From positions 62,001 through 126,000 of the forward strand of contig CAKZOU010000069.1 of assembly GCA_937138255.1 (NCBI GenBank): DNA of 64,000 nucleotides. The letters run 5' to 3'. Positions 1-8,233 of this stretch are shown here, in pieces. The notes beneath the pieces are model-generated. The model was not told the origin of the DNA. It searched no databases and saw only the letters and a list, made by a program, of their open reading frames with translations. The stretch's first letter is position 1, and the number at the start of each line of letters is the position of its first letter. Made by a program: the position numbers and the translations under genes. Source of the DNA: an uncultured Paracoccaceae bacterium. GTDB lineage: Bacteria > Pseudomonadota > Alphaproteobacteria > Rhodobacterales > Rhodobacteraceae.

Positions 1-575
1 TCGATCTCGAGGCCCGCCACGTTGTATTCACCACGGCTGTTGCGGACGATGATGTTTTCCGACTGGCCGACATAGATGCCCGCGTCCGAAGCCCCGATGG
101 CAACCGAGCCGTCGATATAGACGTTCTTGGTTTGCACCGGATAAAGGCCGTAGGCGCCGTTGGTCTCGTCGGGGCCATTGGTCCATTCGGCGCGAACCCG
201 AACGATGGCCACACCATCGACACCCTTGATCTTGATCGCATCGCCCTTGGTATCCTCGACCGCGAAATCCTTGAGGATCGCGCCGCCTGCGGTGATCAAA
301 AGTCCCTCGGCTCCACCGCTTTGGTTCTTGAACGACAGGATCGAGCGGTCCATGCCGCCGCCGACGATCGTCACATCTGGATTGTCGAGCGAAAGGCCGT
401 TGCGGATGTCATAGACCCCGTCGGCCAGAATGATCGTGTCGCCTGGCTCTGCAAGGATCAGCGCCTCTTGCAACTGCTCCTCGGCCGCATCGCCGGGAAA
501 AATATGATATTCGTTGCCTGCAAAGGCGGATTGGCCCCAAAGGACAACGGTTGCGGCGGCAAAATGTCTAATCAT
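1..575 (-). CDS. Secreted right-handed parallel beta-helix protein (5' part only)
   Basis: This reading frame is open from an ATG at 575 to the window edge, so the C-terminus is missing (191 residues visible). It starts with a short signal peptide ending near QSAFA. It continues as 'AxPGDTIILADGVYDI', the entry coil typical of parallel beta-helix proteins (NosD/pectate-lyase-like fold), followed by repeated short strands of the type 'GVDGVAIVRV' and 'TKNVYIDGSVAIG'. In this family the repeats wind into a rod in the periplasm or outside the cell and often bind or cleave polysaccharide. No catalytic residues can be assigned from this part. It diverges from the ferritin/CDGSH gene at 761. The fold is well supported; substrate and activity are unknown. 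Confidence 0.8.
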   Translation of the reverse strand, partial: MIRHFAAATVVLWGQSAFAGNEYHIFPGDAAEEQLQEALILAEPGDTIILADGVYDIRNGLSLDNPDVTIVGGGMDRSILSFKNQSGGAEGLLITAGGAILKDFAVEDTKGDAIKIKGVDGVAIVRVRAEWTNGPDETNGAYGLYPVQTKNVYIDGSVAIGASDAGIYVGQSENIIVRNSRGEYNVAGLEI

Positions 576-760
576 GAATCCACTCCCTTTGGCCAAAACC
601 GAAGCCGACCTGACCCTCGAATGTCAAGGCACGGTTGACCTTGACGTAAGGGAAGATCGCCGGGGTTATCGCCCTATACCGACAAGGCGGCCCGGTTCAT
701 CCTGTTTCCTTTGCGAAATGCCCCACATTTTGACAAGATGACGACAGGGGGGAGAGTCTT

Positions 761-2716
761 ATGGGATCGGAAGCGCAGATCCGGATCGGCGACCGGGAAG
801 AACTCATCTTCATGCTCGCCGAAGCTGCCGCCATCGAGCATAACGTCATGTGCGGCTATCTCTATGGCGCATGGAGCCTCAAGCGGGGTGAACGTGACGG
901 GCTGACGCCCGATCAGGCAAGGGTCGTCGCAGAGTGGAAGCGGCTCATCACGCAGGTCGCCATCGAGGAGATGACGCACCTGACGCTGGTGGGCAACCTT
1001 GCCATTTCCATTGGCGGAGCGCCGCATCTCTCAAGGCCGGAATTCCCGATCCCGGCGGGCGAGCATCCAGCGGCCATCGACCTCGAACTGGCCGGTTTTT
1101 GCCACGCGCTTCTCGACCACGCGATCTTTCTCGAGCGGCCCGAGGGCGTCGATCTGGCCGATGCTCCGGGCTTTGTCCCGCCAGCAGAATATTCCCGCGC
1201 TGCACCGAAGGGCACGATCATGCCCTCGTCGCAGGATTACAGCACCATCGGCCATCTCTATCGCGGCATCTATCATGGCTTCGAGGTTCTGACCCGCCGC
1301 TACGGTGAAGAGGATCTGTTCTGCGGCACGATTGAAGATCAGATCACTCCGTCCGACGCGCCCCTGCCCGGCCTTTCGGTCGTCAAGGACCTTGCCAGTG
1401 CCCATGACGCCATCGAGACCATCGTCGAACAGGGCGAAGGCGCGCCGCAGCATTCCGAAGACTCGCACTACGCCCGTTTCCTCGCGGTCAAGGCCCAGCT
1501 CGAGGAAATGGTCGCCAAGGATCCGACCTTCCAGCCCGCCTGGCCCGTGGCCCGCAACCCCTGCGCCAAGACGCCGATCCCCGGCAGCAATCGCATCCAG
1601 ATCACCGACCCCGAGGCGGCGCAGGTGCTCGACCTTGGCAATTCGCTCTACAACCTCATGCTGCGTTGTCTCGCGCAGGCTTGGGGCCGCGCACCGGGCG
1701 AGGCGGCGACCAAGCAACTGATGGTCACCCTTGCTCGCGAGGCCATGTGGGCGCTCGTGTCGGTGGGCGAATACCTTGCCTCGCTTCCGGCGGGGCCCGA
1801 GCATCCGGGCCTGCACGCAGGGCTTTCCTTCTCGACCCTTCGGGATGTGCGGAGCCTGCCTGAAGGGCGCGGCGAGATGCTGTTCCTCTCCGAACGGATG
1901 GAAGAGATCGCCAAACACGCCGAGCGGCTCTTTCCCGAGGGGCACGAGCTTTGCAAGATCCCAAGCGCCGTTCGCAAGATGGCGCGAAAGATCGTGGTGC
2001 CGGGGGCTGAGCCCAAGCCGGATGCTGCGCCGCTCGTCAATGACAAGCCCGGCGCGCCGGTGGCGGAAGGCGAAGACGATCCCTTCGGCAGCGCCGAGGG
2101 CAAGGACATGACGCTCCACTTCAATACCAAGCGCTGCATCCATTCACGGCGCTGCGTGCTGGGCGCGCCGGATGTGTTTCTGGCCAATGTGGTGGGCGAA
2201 TGGCTTTTCCCCGACAAGATGCTCACCGCCGATCTGCGCGGCATTTGCCATACCTGCCCTTCGGGCGCGATCACCTATGATCCGAAGGGCGATACACCGC
2301 CCGAGCCTGCGCCGCCGGTCAACTCGCTCAAACCCCGCGAGAACGGCCCCTATGCGGTCCACGCGACGATCATCATGGATGGCAAACCGGACGGCTATCG
2401 CGCCACGCTCTGCCGCTGTGGGGCGTCGAAAAACAAGCCGTATTGCGACGGTTCGCACACCACCATCGGCTTCCGCGCCAGCGGAGAGCCGGAGACAAGG
2501 CCCTCGGATCCGCTCAAGGTTCGCAATGGCGAGTTGCGGATTGATCCCGAGGTCAACGGGCCTTTGCAGGTGACCGGCAACCTCGAGATATGCTCGGGCA
2601 CCGGGCGCAATGTGGACAGGGTCCAGTCGGTCCGGCTCTGCCGCTGTGGCGGGTCCAAGAACAAGCCGTTCTGCGACAACACCCACCTCAAGATCGGCTT
2701 CCGCAGCGACCAGTAG
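761..2716 (+). CDS. Ferritin-like / ferredoxin-like / double CDGSH iron-sulfur fusion protein
   Basis: A 651-residue cytoplasmic protein with no signal peptide. Residues about 10-230 form a ferritin-like diiron domain of the VioB-like type, with helices carrying 'EHNVMCGYLY' and 'IEEMTHLTLVGN'. Around residues 450-515 is a small single-cluster ferredoxin-like module (CIHSRRC followed by CHTCPSGA). Two CDGSH zinc-finger-type motifs follow at about 551-566 (CRCGASKNKPYCDGSH) and 627-642 (CRCGGSKNKPFCDNTH); each would bind a [2Fe-2S] cluster through three Cys and one His, and the second has NTH in place of GSH. The ATG at 761 is preceded by a GGGGGGAGAG ribosome binding site. The family suggests electron transfer, iron handling or oxidative-stress functions, but no reaction is established. 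It converges on the glutamine-synthetase-like gene with a 3-bp gap. Confidence 0.85.
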   Translation: MGSEAQIRIGDREELIFMLAEAAAIEHNVMCGYLYGAWSLKRGERDGLTPDQARVVAEWKRLITQVAIEEMTHLTLVGNLAISIGGAPHLSRPEFPIPAGEHPAAIDLELAGFCHALLDHAIFLERPEGVDLADAPGFVPPAEYSRAAPKGTIMPSSQDYSTIGHLYRGIYHGFEVLTRRYGEEDLFCGTIEDQITPSDAPLPGLSVVKDLASAHDAIETIVEQGEGAPQHSEDSHYARFLAVKAQLEEMVAKDPTFQPAWPVARNPCAKTPIPGSNRIQITDPEAAQVLDLGNSLYNLMLRCLAQAWGRAPGEAATKQLMVTLAREAMWALVSVGEYLASLPAGPEHPGLHAGLSFSTLRDVRSLPEGRGEMLFLSERMEEIAKHAERLFPEGHELCKIPSAVRKMARKIVVPGAEPKPDAAPLVNDKPGAPVAEGEDDPFGSAEGKDMTLHFNTKRCIHSRRCVLGAPDVFLANVVGEWLFPDKMLTADLRGICHTCPSGAITYDPKGDTPPEPAPPVNSLKPRENGPYAVHATIIMDGKPDGYRATLCRCGASKNKPYCDGSHTTIGFRASGEPETRPSDPLKVRNGELRIDPEVNGPLQVTGNLEICSGTGRNVDRVQSVRLCRCGGSKNKPFCDNTHLKIGFRSDQ

Positions 2717-2719
2717 CCC

Positions 2720-4081
2720 TTAGAGATACCAATCGTATTCTTGCCGCGAGATCGTCTCCATGAAGGCCTCGAGCTCGGCCGCTTTCACCTGCCGGTAGAG
2801 GTCGAGATAATCCTCGCCGAAATAGTCGGTCAGGATTTCTGCCCGCCCGAGGGCCGCCAGCGCATCCCAGAAGGTGTTGGGCAGGGTTTCGTCGAGTGCT
2901 GCACCCGCGTTGCCGGTGTGCTTGGCGCCGGGGTCAAGCCGGTTGGTCAGGCCATAGTGGACGCCGGCCAAGACAGCGGCGGTGACAAGATAGGGGTTGG
3001 CCTCGGCCCCCGCCACGCGATGCTCGAGCCTGCGGGCGGCGCCATCTGTGACGGGAGGAAGGCGGAAGGCAACCGAGCGGTTGTTCTCGCCCCAGTCGCG
3101 GGTGACGGGGGTAAACTCGTCGGGCTTGAAGCGGCGGTAGACGTTGATGTTGGGCGCGAAGATCGCCATCGCCTCATGCAGCGTCGCCTGAAGGCCGCCC
3201 ACCGCATGGCCGAGAAGCTTTTCACCTTCGGGCCATGCCGGATCAAAGATATTGCGGCCCTCGTCGTCCAGAAGGCTCAGGTGGATGTGCAGGCCGTTGC
3301 CCGACAGGCCGGGGAACGGCTTGGACATGAAGGTCACGTCAAAGCCCTGCGCCCGTGCCGCGCCCTGCACCGCCCGCCGCAGAAGGGCCGCGTGATCGGC
3401 GGCGCGGAGGGGGTCGGTCTGGTGCTCGAGGTTGATCTCGAATTGGCCCGGCCCGTATTCGCAAATGACCGTGCTGACCGGCAGACCCTGCGCGCGGCAG
3501 GCCTCCTGCAAGGCGTTCAGGATCGGGCCATATTCATCGAGCTTGGCGAGCGACAAGACCTGCCCCTGCGACTCGCGCTCACCGGTGACCGGTGAGGCAG
3601 CAGGGATCGGCCCGCCATCCTCAGCGCGGCCAAGGTCGGTGAGATAGAACTCCAGCTCCAGCGCCACCACGGGCCTCAGGCCAAGGCCGCGCACCATTTC
3701 GGTCACATCCGCAAGGATCTTGCGCGGCTCATACCAGAAGGTCTCGCCATTCGTGGCGCGGGTCATTTGACACAGCACTTGGCCGCCTTTGCCGCCGCTC
3801 CACGGGATCGGCGCGAAGGTGCCCGCAATGGGTCGCGCCATGCCATCTGGGTCGCCGTCGGAAAAGCCAAAGCCCATCGGATCGGCGGTATTGCCCCGCA
3901 CATCGACAAGCTGCATCGCCGCGCAAACAGGCGTTCCGGCCTTGAGCATCTTGGCGACGTGGCCGACCGGAAGCCGTTTGCCGATCGCCCGCCCGCAAAG
4001 GTCGATCACGATCGCGTCGATATACTCGATGAAGGGATGATCCTGCAGGAGCTCGTCGAGCTCGGTCTCGGTGGCAAACAT
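2720..4081 (-). CDS. Glutamine synthetase family protein (PuuA/GlnT-like gamma-glutamyl ligase)
   Basis: A 453-residue full-length member of the glutamine synthetase catalytic superfamily. It shows the N-terminal beta-grasp ('VIDLCGRAIGKRLPV'), the 'ELEFYL' metal-binding Glu motif, 'GPGQFEINLEHQ', 'GNGLHIHLSLLD' with the ATP-site His, and the C-terminal 'RLEHRVAGAEANPY' signature. Members of this branch usually ligate glutamate to amines such as putrescine (gamma-glutamylputrescine synthetase) or act on related amino compounds rather than performing housekeeping ammonia assimilation. No polyamine-pathway genes lie beside it, so the amine substrate cannot be named. It stands alone between two convergent or co-directional neighbours; the MFS gene upstream is 68 bp away and could be co-transcribed. 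Confidence 0.85.
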   Translation of the reverse strand: MFATETELDELLQDHPFIEYIDAIVIDLCGRAIGKRLPVGHVAKMLKAGTPVCAAMQLVDVRGNTADPMGFGFSDGDPDGMARPIAGTFAPIPWSGGKGGQVLCQMTRATNGETFWYEPRKILADVTEMVRGLGLRPVVALELEFYLTDLGRAEDGGPIPAASPVTGERESQGQVLSLAKLDEYGPILNALQEACRAQGLPVSTVICEYGPGQFEINLEHQTDPLRAADHAALLRRAVQGAARAQGFDVTFMSKPFPGLSGNGLHIHLSLLDDEGRNIFDPAWPEGEKLLGHAVGGLQATLHEAMAIFAPNINVYRRFKPDEFTPVTRDWGENNRSVAFRLPPVTDGAARRLEHRVAGAEANPYLVTAAVLAGVHYGLTNRLDPGAKHTGNAGAALDETLPNTFWDALAALGRAEILTDYFGEDYLDLYRQVKAAELEAFMETISRQEYDWYL

Positions 4082-4149
4082 GGGGCCTCGTCTCGCTTTG
4101 GTTCTTTGCGATGATCATAGCCACCAACGTTCACTGCGATAGCCTTTTC

Positions 4150-5385
4150 CTACCCCTTTTCAGGCCGGTGGGTCTCTCTGAGACCGAGGAGAAGCCACAA
4201 ACCCGACAGCGCCATTGCGCCTGAGGTGAGCCAGAAGCCTGCCTCGAGATAGCCCGATGCATCCGCCACAAGGCCGATCGCCAAGGCCCCGAAGGCATAG
4301 CCAAGGTCGCGCCAGAAGCGGTAGACGCCCAGCGCCGAGCCGCGCCATTCCGGTGCTGCCAGATCGCCCACCGCAGCGATCAGGTTGGGATAGAGAAGCG
4401 CCATGCCGACACCCGTCACCGCCGCCGCGCCAGCCCATGCAAGCGGCGCCGACAGGAGCGGGAAGGCCGCCACAGCCGAGGCACAGATGGCAAAGCCCGC
4501 CACGATCGGCGGCTTGCGCCCGATCCTGTCGGAAAGCGGGCCGGTCCAAAGCTGGCTCGCGCCCCAGACAAGCCCATAGGTCGCTGTGATCCAGCCGATG
4601 GTGACAAGGGCCACGCCCTGCGCCGCGAGATAGACCGGCACCAGCGCCCACATCAGCGCATCGACGAATTTCTCGACGCTGCCCGCCTGCGACAGCGCCT
4701 GAAAATCGCGGCTCTTCCAAGTGACCAGGGCAAAGATGCTCTTGGCGGATACGGCTGGGCCCTTGGCTGTGCCGCTCGTCTGCGGGCGCGTCTCGGCAAA
4801 GGCCAAGATCGCCGCAACCAGCGCCAGAAGGTTGACGATCAGGCCGAACGTAAAGAGCGCCGTGCGCGGATCGAACTGGCTGGCAAGATAGCCCGTAGCA
4901 AGGCCCGCAATCGCCACGCCGCCATAGCCCGCAAACTCGTTGACGCCGGTGGCCAGACCACGTTGATCCGGGCGGGCGATGTCGAACTTGGCGGTTACGG
5001 TCATTGACCAGCAGAAGCCCTGATTGACACCGAGCAGCACATTGGCCGCCACGATCCAGCCCCAACTCGGCGCCAAAAGGATGACGAAGGGGATCGGCAG
5101 GGCGACGAGCCAACCCCAGATCAAGACCTTCCTCCGGCCCACACTGTCGGACAGGCGGCCCGAGACAAAGTTCATCGCCCCTTTGACAAGGCCGAAGCTG
5201 ACGACAAAGGCAAAGAGAGAGACTATTGAGCCCTGAGCGACGCCAAATTCGGTTTCTGCCATCGCGGGGATCACGGTGCGCTGAAGCCCGATGGTCAGGC
5301 CAACGAAGAACACCTGCAGAAGCTGCTGCAGGAACGGGCCGAGGTTTTCTCGCAGGCCCAAAGGTCGGGTTGTCGCGGTGGTCAT
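4150..5385 (-). CDS. Major facilitator superfamily transporter
   Basis: A 411-residue integral membrane protein with about 12 predicted helices. The loop 2-3 signature appears as 'GRLSDSVGRRKV' and its counterpart in the second half as 'GPLSDRIGRKPP', both diagnostic for MFS proteins. It diverges from an ArsR-rhodanese regulator, and the 85-bp shared intergenic region carries a perfect inverted repeat, so the regulator very probably controls this gene. Comparable MFS/ArsR-rhodanese pairs are seen in other alphaproteobacteria. The substrate is not identifiable; a sulfur compound, metalloid or small toxic anion would fit the partner but is inference. Confidence 0.85.
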   Translation of the reverse strand: MTTATTRPLGLRENLGPFLQQLLQVFFVGLTIGLQRTVIPAMAETEFGVAQGSIVSLFAFVVSFGLVKGAMNFVSGRLSDSVGRRKVLIWGWLVALPIPFVILLAPSWGWIVAANVLLGVNQGFCWSMTVTAKFDIARPDQRGLATGVNEFAGYGGVAIAGLATGYLASQFDPRTALFTFGLIVNLLALVAAILAFAETRPQTSGTAKGPAVSAKSIFALVTWKSRDFQALSQAGSVEKFVDALMWALVPVYLAAQGVALVTIGWITATYGLVWGASQLWTGPLSDRIGRKPPIVAGFAICASAVAAFPLLSAPLAWAGAAAVTGVGMALLYPNLIAAVGDLAAPEWRGSALGVYRFWRDLGYAFGALAIGLVADASGYLEAGFWLTSGAMALSGLWLLLGLRETHRPEKG

Positions 5386-5422
5386 TTCGTCGATTCCGTT
5401 TGCAATTCTGGTCGCGGGCGCA

Positions 5423-5450
5423 TATCATTCAAGAGATTTATTGAATGATA
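5423..5450. promoter_or_regulatory. Perfect 10-bp inverted repeat, candidate ArsR-type operator
   Basis: TATCATTCAA and its exact reverse complement TTGAATGATA are separated by 8 bp. The repeat ends 20 bp before the ATG of the ArsR-rhodanese gene and 38 bp before that of the divergent MFS gene. ArsR/SmtB repressors bind AT-rich inverted repeats in this position. The repeat is seen directly; the identity of the binding protein is inferred from location. Confidence 0.65.
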
Positions 5451-5470
5451 CTTACGAACCGAGGCCTACA

Positions 5471-6154
5471 ATGTCAACGTCCTACAAACTCGCCCTGATC
5501 GACGAATACGCCTCGATTTCGCGAGCGCTCGCTTCGCCGCACCGGTTGCGGCTTTTGGAGCAGCTTGCACAAGGCGAAAAGGGCGTCGATGCGCTGGCGG
5601 AGGGAACCGCCCTGACCTTTGCCAACTGCTCGCAGCACCTTCAGGAATTGCGGCGCGTCGGGCTGGTGACAAGCCGCCGCGAGGGCAAGGCGGTCATCTA
5701 TCGGCTGACTGATGACGACACGCTTCGGCTCATGGCGCTGATTCAGAAGATCGCCCGTAACAATATCGCCCGCGTCGATGAGATCCTCGACGGGATTGCT
5801 GGCGGCATCGAAAGGCCCGAGCCTGTCTCGCGCGAAGTTCTGGCCGAACGGCTGGCGGCGGGCGACGTGGTTGTCCTCGACATCCGCCCGCCCGAGGAAT
5901 TTGCGGCGGGCCATATCCCCGGAGCGCTCAGCGCGCCTCTGGAAGACGTGGGCAAGCTGGCCGAAAGCCTCGACCCCGCAACCCCGATCTATGCCTACTG
6001 CCGCGGACCCTACTGCCTCTATGCCGACCGTGCCGCCGCCGAGCTGCGCCAGCGCGGCTTTGAAGCCCGCACGGTTGAAGGCGGCTTGCCCGACTGGCGC
6101 GCCGACGGCCGCCCCGTGTCAACGGACGACAGGGCGGTCGACGCGGTTATCTAG
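5471..6154 (+). CDS. ArsR-family transcriptional regulator fused to a rhodanese domain
   Basis: A 227-residue two-domain protein. Residues about 8-100 are an ArsR/SmtB winged helix ('ASPHRLRLLEQLAQG', recognition region 'FANCSQHLQELRRVGLV'). Residues about 115-220 are a rhodanese domain ('VVVLDIRPPEEFAAGHIPGA') with active-site loop CRGPYC, where Cys177 is the expected persulfide-forming residue and Cys182 a possible partner. The ATG at 5471 with GAGG upstream is chosen over a longer frame from 5291 that would run across the operator and into the divergent gene. A rhodanese fused to an ArsR DNA-binding domain suggests sensing of sulfane sulfur by persulfidation, which would suit the neighbouring cysteine synthase and sHdr genes; this link is inference. 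Confidence 0.88.
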   Translation: MSTSYKLALIDEYASISRALASPHRLRLLEQLAQGEKGVDALAEGTALTFANCSQHLQELRRVGLVTSRREGKAVIYRLTDDDTLRLMALIQKIARNNIARVDEILDGIAGGIERPEPVSREVLAERLAAGDVVVLDIRPPEEFAAGHIPGALSAPLEDVGKLAESLDPATPIYAYCRGPYCLYADRAAAELRQRGFEARTVEGGLPDWRADGRPVSTDDRAVDAVI

Positions 6155-6158
6155 GCGA

Positions 6159-7241
6159 TCAGCCGAGTTGATATCCGGGCGTGGATTTCGAGATCGCCTG
6201 CTCTTCGGCGTCCATATCCTCGGGGATACCTTCAAAAAGCGGCGTTGAGAGATAGCGCTCGCCAGTGTCGGGCAGCATACAAAGGATGACCGATCCGGGC
6301 TCGGCCCTTTGCGCCACCTTCATCGCCGCGGCAAAGCTCGCGCCGCCCGAGATACCTGTCAGGATGCCCTCTTTTTGGGCCAGCTTTCGCGCCCATTCGA
6401 TGCCTTCCGGCCCGGCAATCGGCAGAAGCTCGTCATAGCCCGCACCATCGAGAAGCTCTTGCAAGACATAGGGCACGAAATCCGGCGTCCAGCCCTGGAT
6501 CGGGTGCGGCTGGGCGATGGTCTGGCTGGCGGCAGGGGAATGGTCGGCGTTGCGCTTTTGCGCCTCGCCCTGCCCGACGATCTGGGAATTGGCGGGCTCG
6601 GCCATGATGATCTTGGTCTCGGGCCGCTCGCGGCGCAGCACACGCGCAACGCCCGTGATCGTCCCGCCTGTGCCATAGCCCGAGACGAAATAATCGAGCT
6701 GGTCTCCCTCGAAATCGCCAAGGATCTCGTGACCCGTCGTCATCTCGTGCATATCGGCGTTATCGGCGGTCTCGAACTGATGGGCAAAGAACCAACCGTT
6801 GGCTTTGGCCAACTCTTCCGCCTTGCGATACATACCGATGCCCTTCTCGGCCCTCGGGGTCAGAACAACCTTTGCGCCGAACATCCGCATCAGCCTGCGC
6901 CGCTCGACCGAGAAGCTGTCGGCCATTGTCACGACAAGCGGATAGCCTTTCTGGGCGCAAACCATGGCAAGGCCGATCCCGGTATTGCCGCTCGTCGCCT
7001 CGACCACGGTCTGGCCGGGCATGATCCGCCCTTCCCGCTCGGCCGCCTCGATGATGTTGAGCGCGAGCCGGTCTTTGACCGAACCGGCCGGATTGAAGAA
7101 CTCGGCCTTCACATAGAGGCGCACACCGGAAGGCGCGAGGTTGTTGACGCGGATACAGGGCGTATCGCCCACTGTGTCGAGAACTGAGTCGAACACGCGC
7201 CCGCGGCCGTGCAGGTGCCGGATTTCATCTGATCTGTGCAT
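6159..7241 (-). CDS. cysK: Cysteine synthase (O-acetylserine sulfhydrylase)
   Basis: A 360-residue PLP-dependent beta-replacing enzyme that converts O-acetylserine and sulfide to cysteine. Visible landmarks are the PLP lysine in NPAGSVKDR (Lys56), the substrate-binding loop TSGNTG (83-88), the phosphate-binding GTGGT (190-194) and a C-terminal GISGGAS. It is somewhat longer than E. coli CysK because of extra N- and C-terminal residues. The ATG at 7241 is preceded by a good GGAGGG site (7246-7251); the longer frame would need a TTG that overlaps that site. It converges with the ArsR-rhodanese gene, with a 4-bp gap, and lies just beyond the sHdr operon terminator. A cystathionine beta-synthase-like activity is possible but less likely. 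Confidence 0.9.
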   Translation of the reverse strand: MHRSDEIRHLHGRGRVFDSVLDTVGDTPCIRVNNLAPSGVRLYVKAEFFNPAGSVKDRLALNIIEAAEREGRIMPGQTVVEATSGNTGIGLAMVCAQKGYPLVVTMADSFSVERRRLMRMFGAKVVLTPRAEKGIGMYRKAEELAKANGWFFAHQFETADNADMHEMTTGHEILGDFEGDQLDYFVSGYGTGGTITGVARVLRRERPETKIIMAEPANSQIVGQGEAQKRNADHSPAASQTIAQPHPIQGWTPDFVPYVLQELLDGAGYDELLPIAGPEGIEWARKLAQKEGILTGISGGASFAAAMKVAQRAEPGSVILCMLPDTGERYLSTPLFEGIPEDMDAEEQAISKSTPGYQLG

Positions 7242-7334
7242 AGAGCCCTCCAAAGGAATACGTCAGAAAAAAATGCCTTCGCCGATGATCCTAGCACAAT
7301 CTAGCGCCGCCTCTATGCAATCCGTCAGGAGAAT

Positions 7335-7367
7335 GAAAAAGAAAAACGCCCGGTCAATCGCCGGGCG
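7335..7367 (-). terminator. Intrinsic terminator closing the sHdr operon
   Basis: On the minus strand a 7-bp perfect GC stem (CGCCCGG / CCGGGCG at 7347-7353 and 7361-7367, 7-nt loop) is followed by a T-rich tract (7332-7346). It lies about 70 bp past the tusA stop codon and is the first such structure met by transcripts coming down the sHdr locus. Confidence 0.8.
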
Positions 7368-7437
7368 CTCTCTGGTATTGTGGTGCGTCTGAGGCAGGCA
7401 AACGCGAACCAGGTTCTTGTCTGGCCTGCCTTAGGGC

Positions 7438-7665
7438 CTAGGCGGTGTGTTTGATCGTGAAAACGTAAACGTTTCCGTCCTGATGATGCTCGACCAGCTC
7501 GTTTCCGGTGGTGCGGCAGAAGGCTTCGAAGTCTTTCACTGCGCCCGGATCAGTCGCCTGAATTTCCAGGGTGCCACCGGTCGGAACATCCTTGAGCGCC
7601 TTCTTGGCCCGCAGGATCGGAAGCGGGCAGTTGAGGCCCTTCGCGTCGAGAGTTACGTCAGCCAT
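7438..7665 (-). CDS. tusA: TusA-family sulfur carrier protein
   Basis: A 75-residue TusA protein with the diagnostic CPLP motif; Cys13 carries the transferable sulfur as a persulfide. It is the last gene of the sHdr locus, 12 bp after the dsrE gene. In characterised sulfur oxidisers TusA passes sulfane sulfur between DsrE-type proteins and the oxidising machinery in the cytoplasm, and the position here fits that role rather than tRNA thiolation. The opposite direction of transfer cannot be excluded from sequence. Confidence 0.93.
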   Translation of the reverse strand: MADVTLDAKGLNCPLPILRAKKALKDVPTGGTLEIQATDPGAVKDFEAFCRTTGNELVEHHQDGNVYVFTIKHTA

Positions 7666-7677
7666 TCGTCTTATCCT

Positions 7678-8172
7678 TTAGATATAGAGGTTAATTTCAC
7701 TTTTGGTGGCGACCTCGACCCAAGACGCCGCGCCGCCGATGGCGACACCGTCGATCAGGTCTTCGCGCTTGTATTCAAAAAGATCGAGCGTCATCTGGCA
7801 GGCAATCATGTTGACCTCTGACTCGATGGCCATCTCGCGCAGTTCCTCGACCGAGGCGATGCCCTTTTTCTTGATGAGGTTCTTCATCATCGCGGTGGTC
7901 AACGCCGGGGCGCCCGGCAGGGCGGCCATAATGTTGGGCATCGCCATATGGCCGCCCATCATCGGCATTTCCATCGCCGAATTGCCAAGAGTTGTCACCT
8001 TCAGGTTCATGTCTTTCTTCAGAAGGCCGAGGCCGTAGAAGGTAAAGAACATGGTGACATCAAGCCCCATCGCCGCGGCGGTGGTGGCCAGAATGAACGG
8101 AGGATAGGCCCAGTCGAGCGTGCCCTTCGTTACGATGATCGACATCGACTTTGCGTTTTGTTCGTCCGCCAC
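7678..8172 (-). CDS. DsrE-family (DrsE_2-like) sulfurtransferase
   Basis: A 164-residue cytoplasmic protein of the DsrE/DsrF superfamily, of the longer DrsE_2-type branch ('MSIIVTKGTLDWAYPPFIL', 'MMGGHMAMPNI'). A conserved Cys lies in 'VNMIACQMTLDLF', the usual persulfide-bearing position. The start is GTG at 8172 behind a GGGAGGGA ribosome binding site. It sits between lbpA and tusA, and DsrE-TusA pairs transfer sulfane sulfur in Hyphomicrobium-type sHdr systems. The exact subgroup (DsrE2 or one of the DsrE3 types) needs a tree. It is distinct from the shorter DsrE at 14941. Confidence 0.85.
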   Translation of the reverse strand: MADEQNAKSMSIIVTKGTLDWAYPPFILATTAAAMGLDVTMFFTFYGLGLLKKDMNLKVTTLGNSAMEMPMMGGHMAMPNIMAALPGAPALTTAMMKNLIKKKGIASVEELREMAIESEVNMIACQMTLDLFEYKREDLIDGVAIGGAASWVEVATKSEINLYI

Positions 8173-8193
8173 GGGACATCCCTCCCATAATAT

Positions 8194-8213
8194 TCCGGGC
8201 CTGACGGCCCGGA
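8194..8213 (-). other. Intercistronic hairpin between lbpA and dsrE
   Basis: A perfect 8-bp stem (TCCGGGCC / GGCCCGGA) with a 4-nt TGAC loop lies between the lbpA stop and the dsrE ribosome binding site. No T tract follows on the minus strand, so it is more likely an RNA-processing or stability element that sets different levels of LbpA and DsrE/TusA than a full terminator. Confidence 0.45.
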
Positions 8214-8233
8214 CCTAGATCCGCGCCCCTAGG

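Noticed and set aside
729-734. TTGACA box before the ferritin/CDGSH gene
   Set aside because: At 16-18 bp spacing there is only the ribosome binding site region and no -10-like sequence.
8194-8213. Hairpin between lbpA and dsrE as a terminator
   Set aside because: No T tract follows on the minus strand; kept only as an intercistronic structure.
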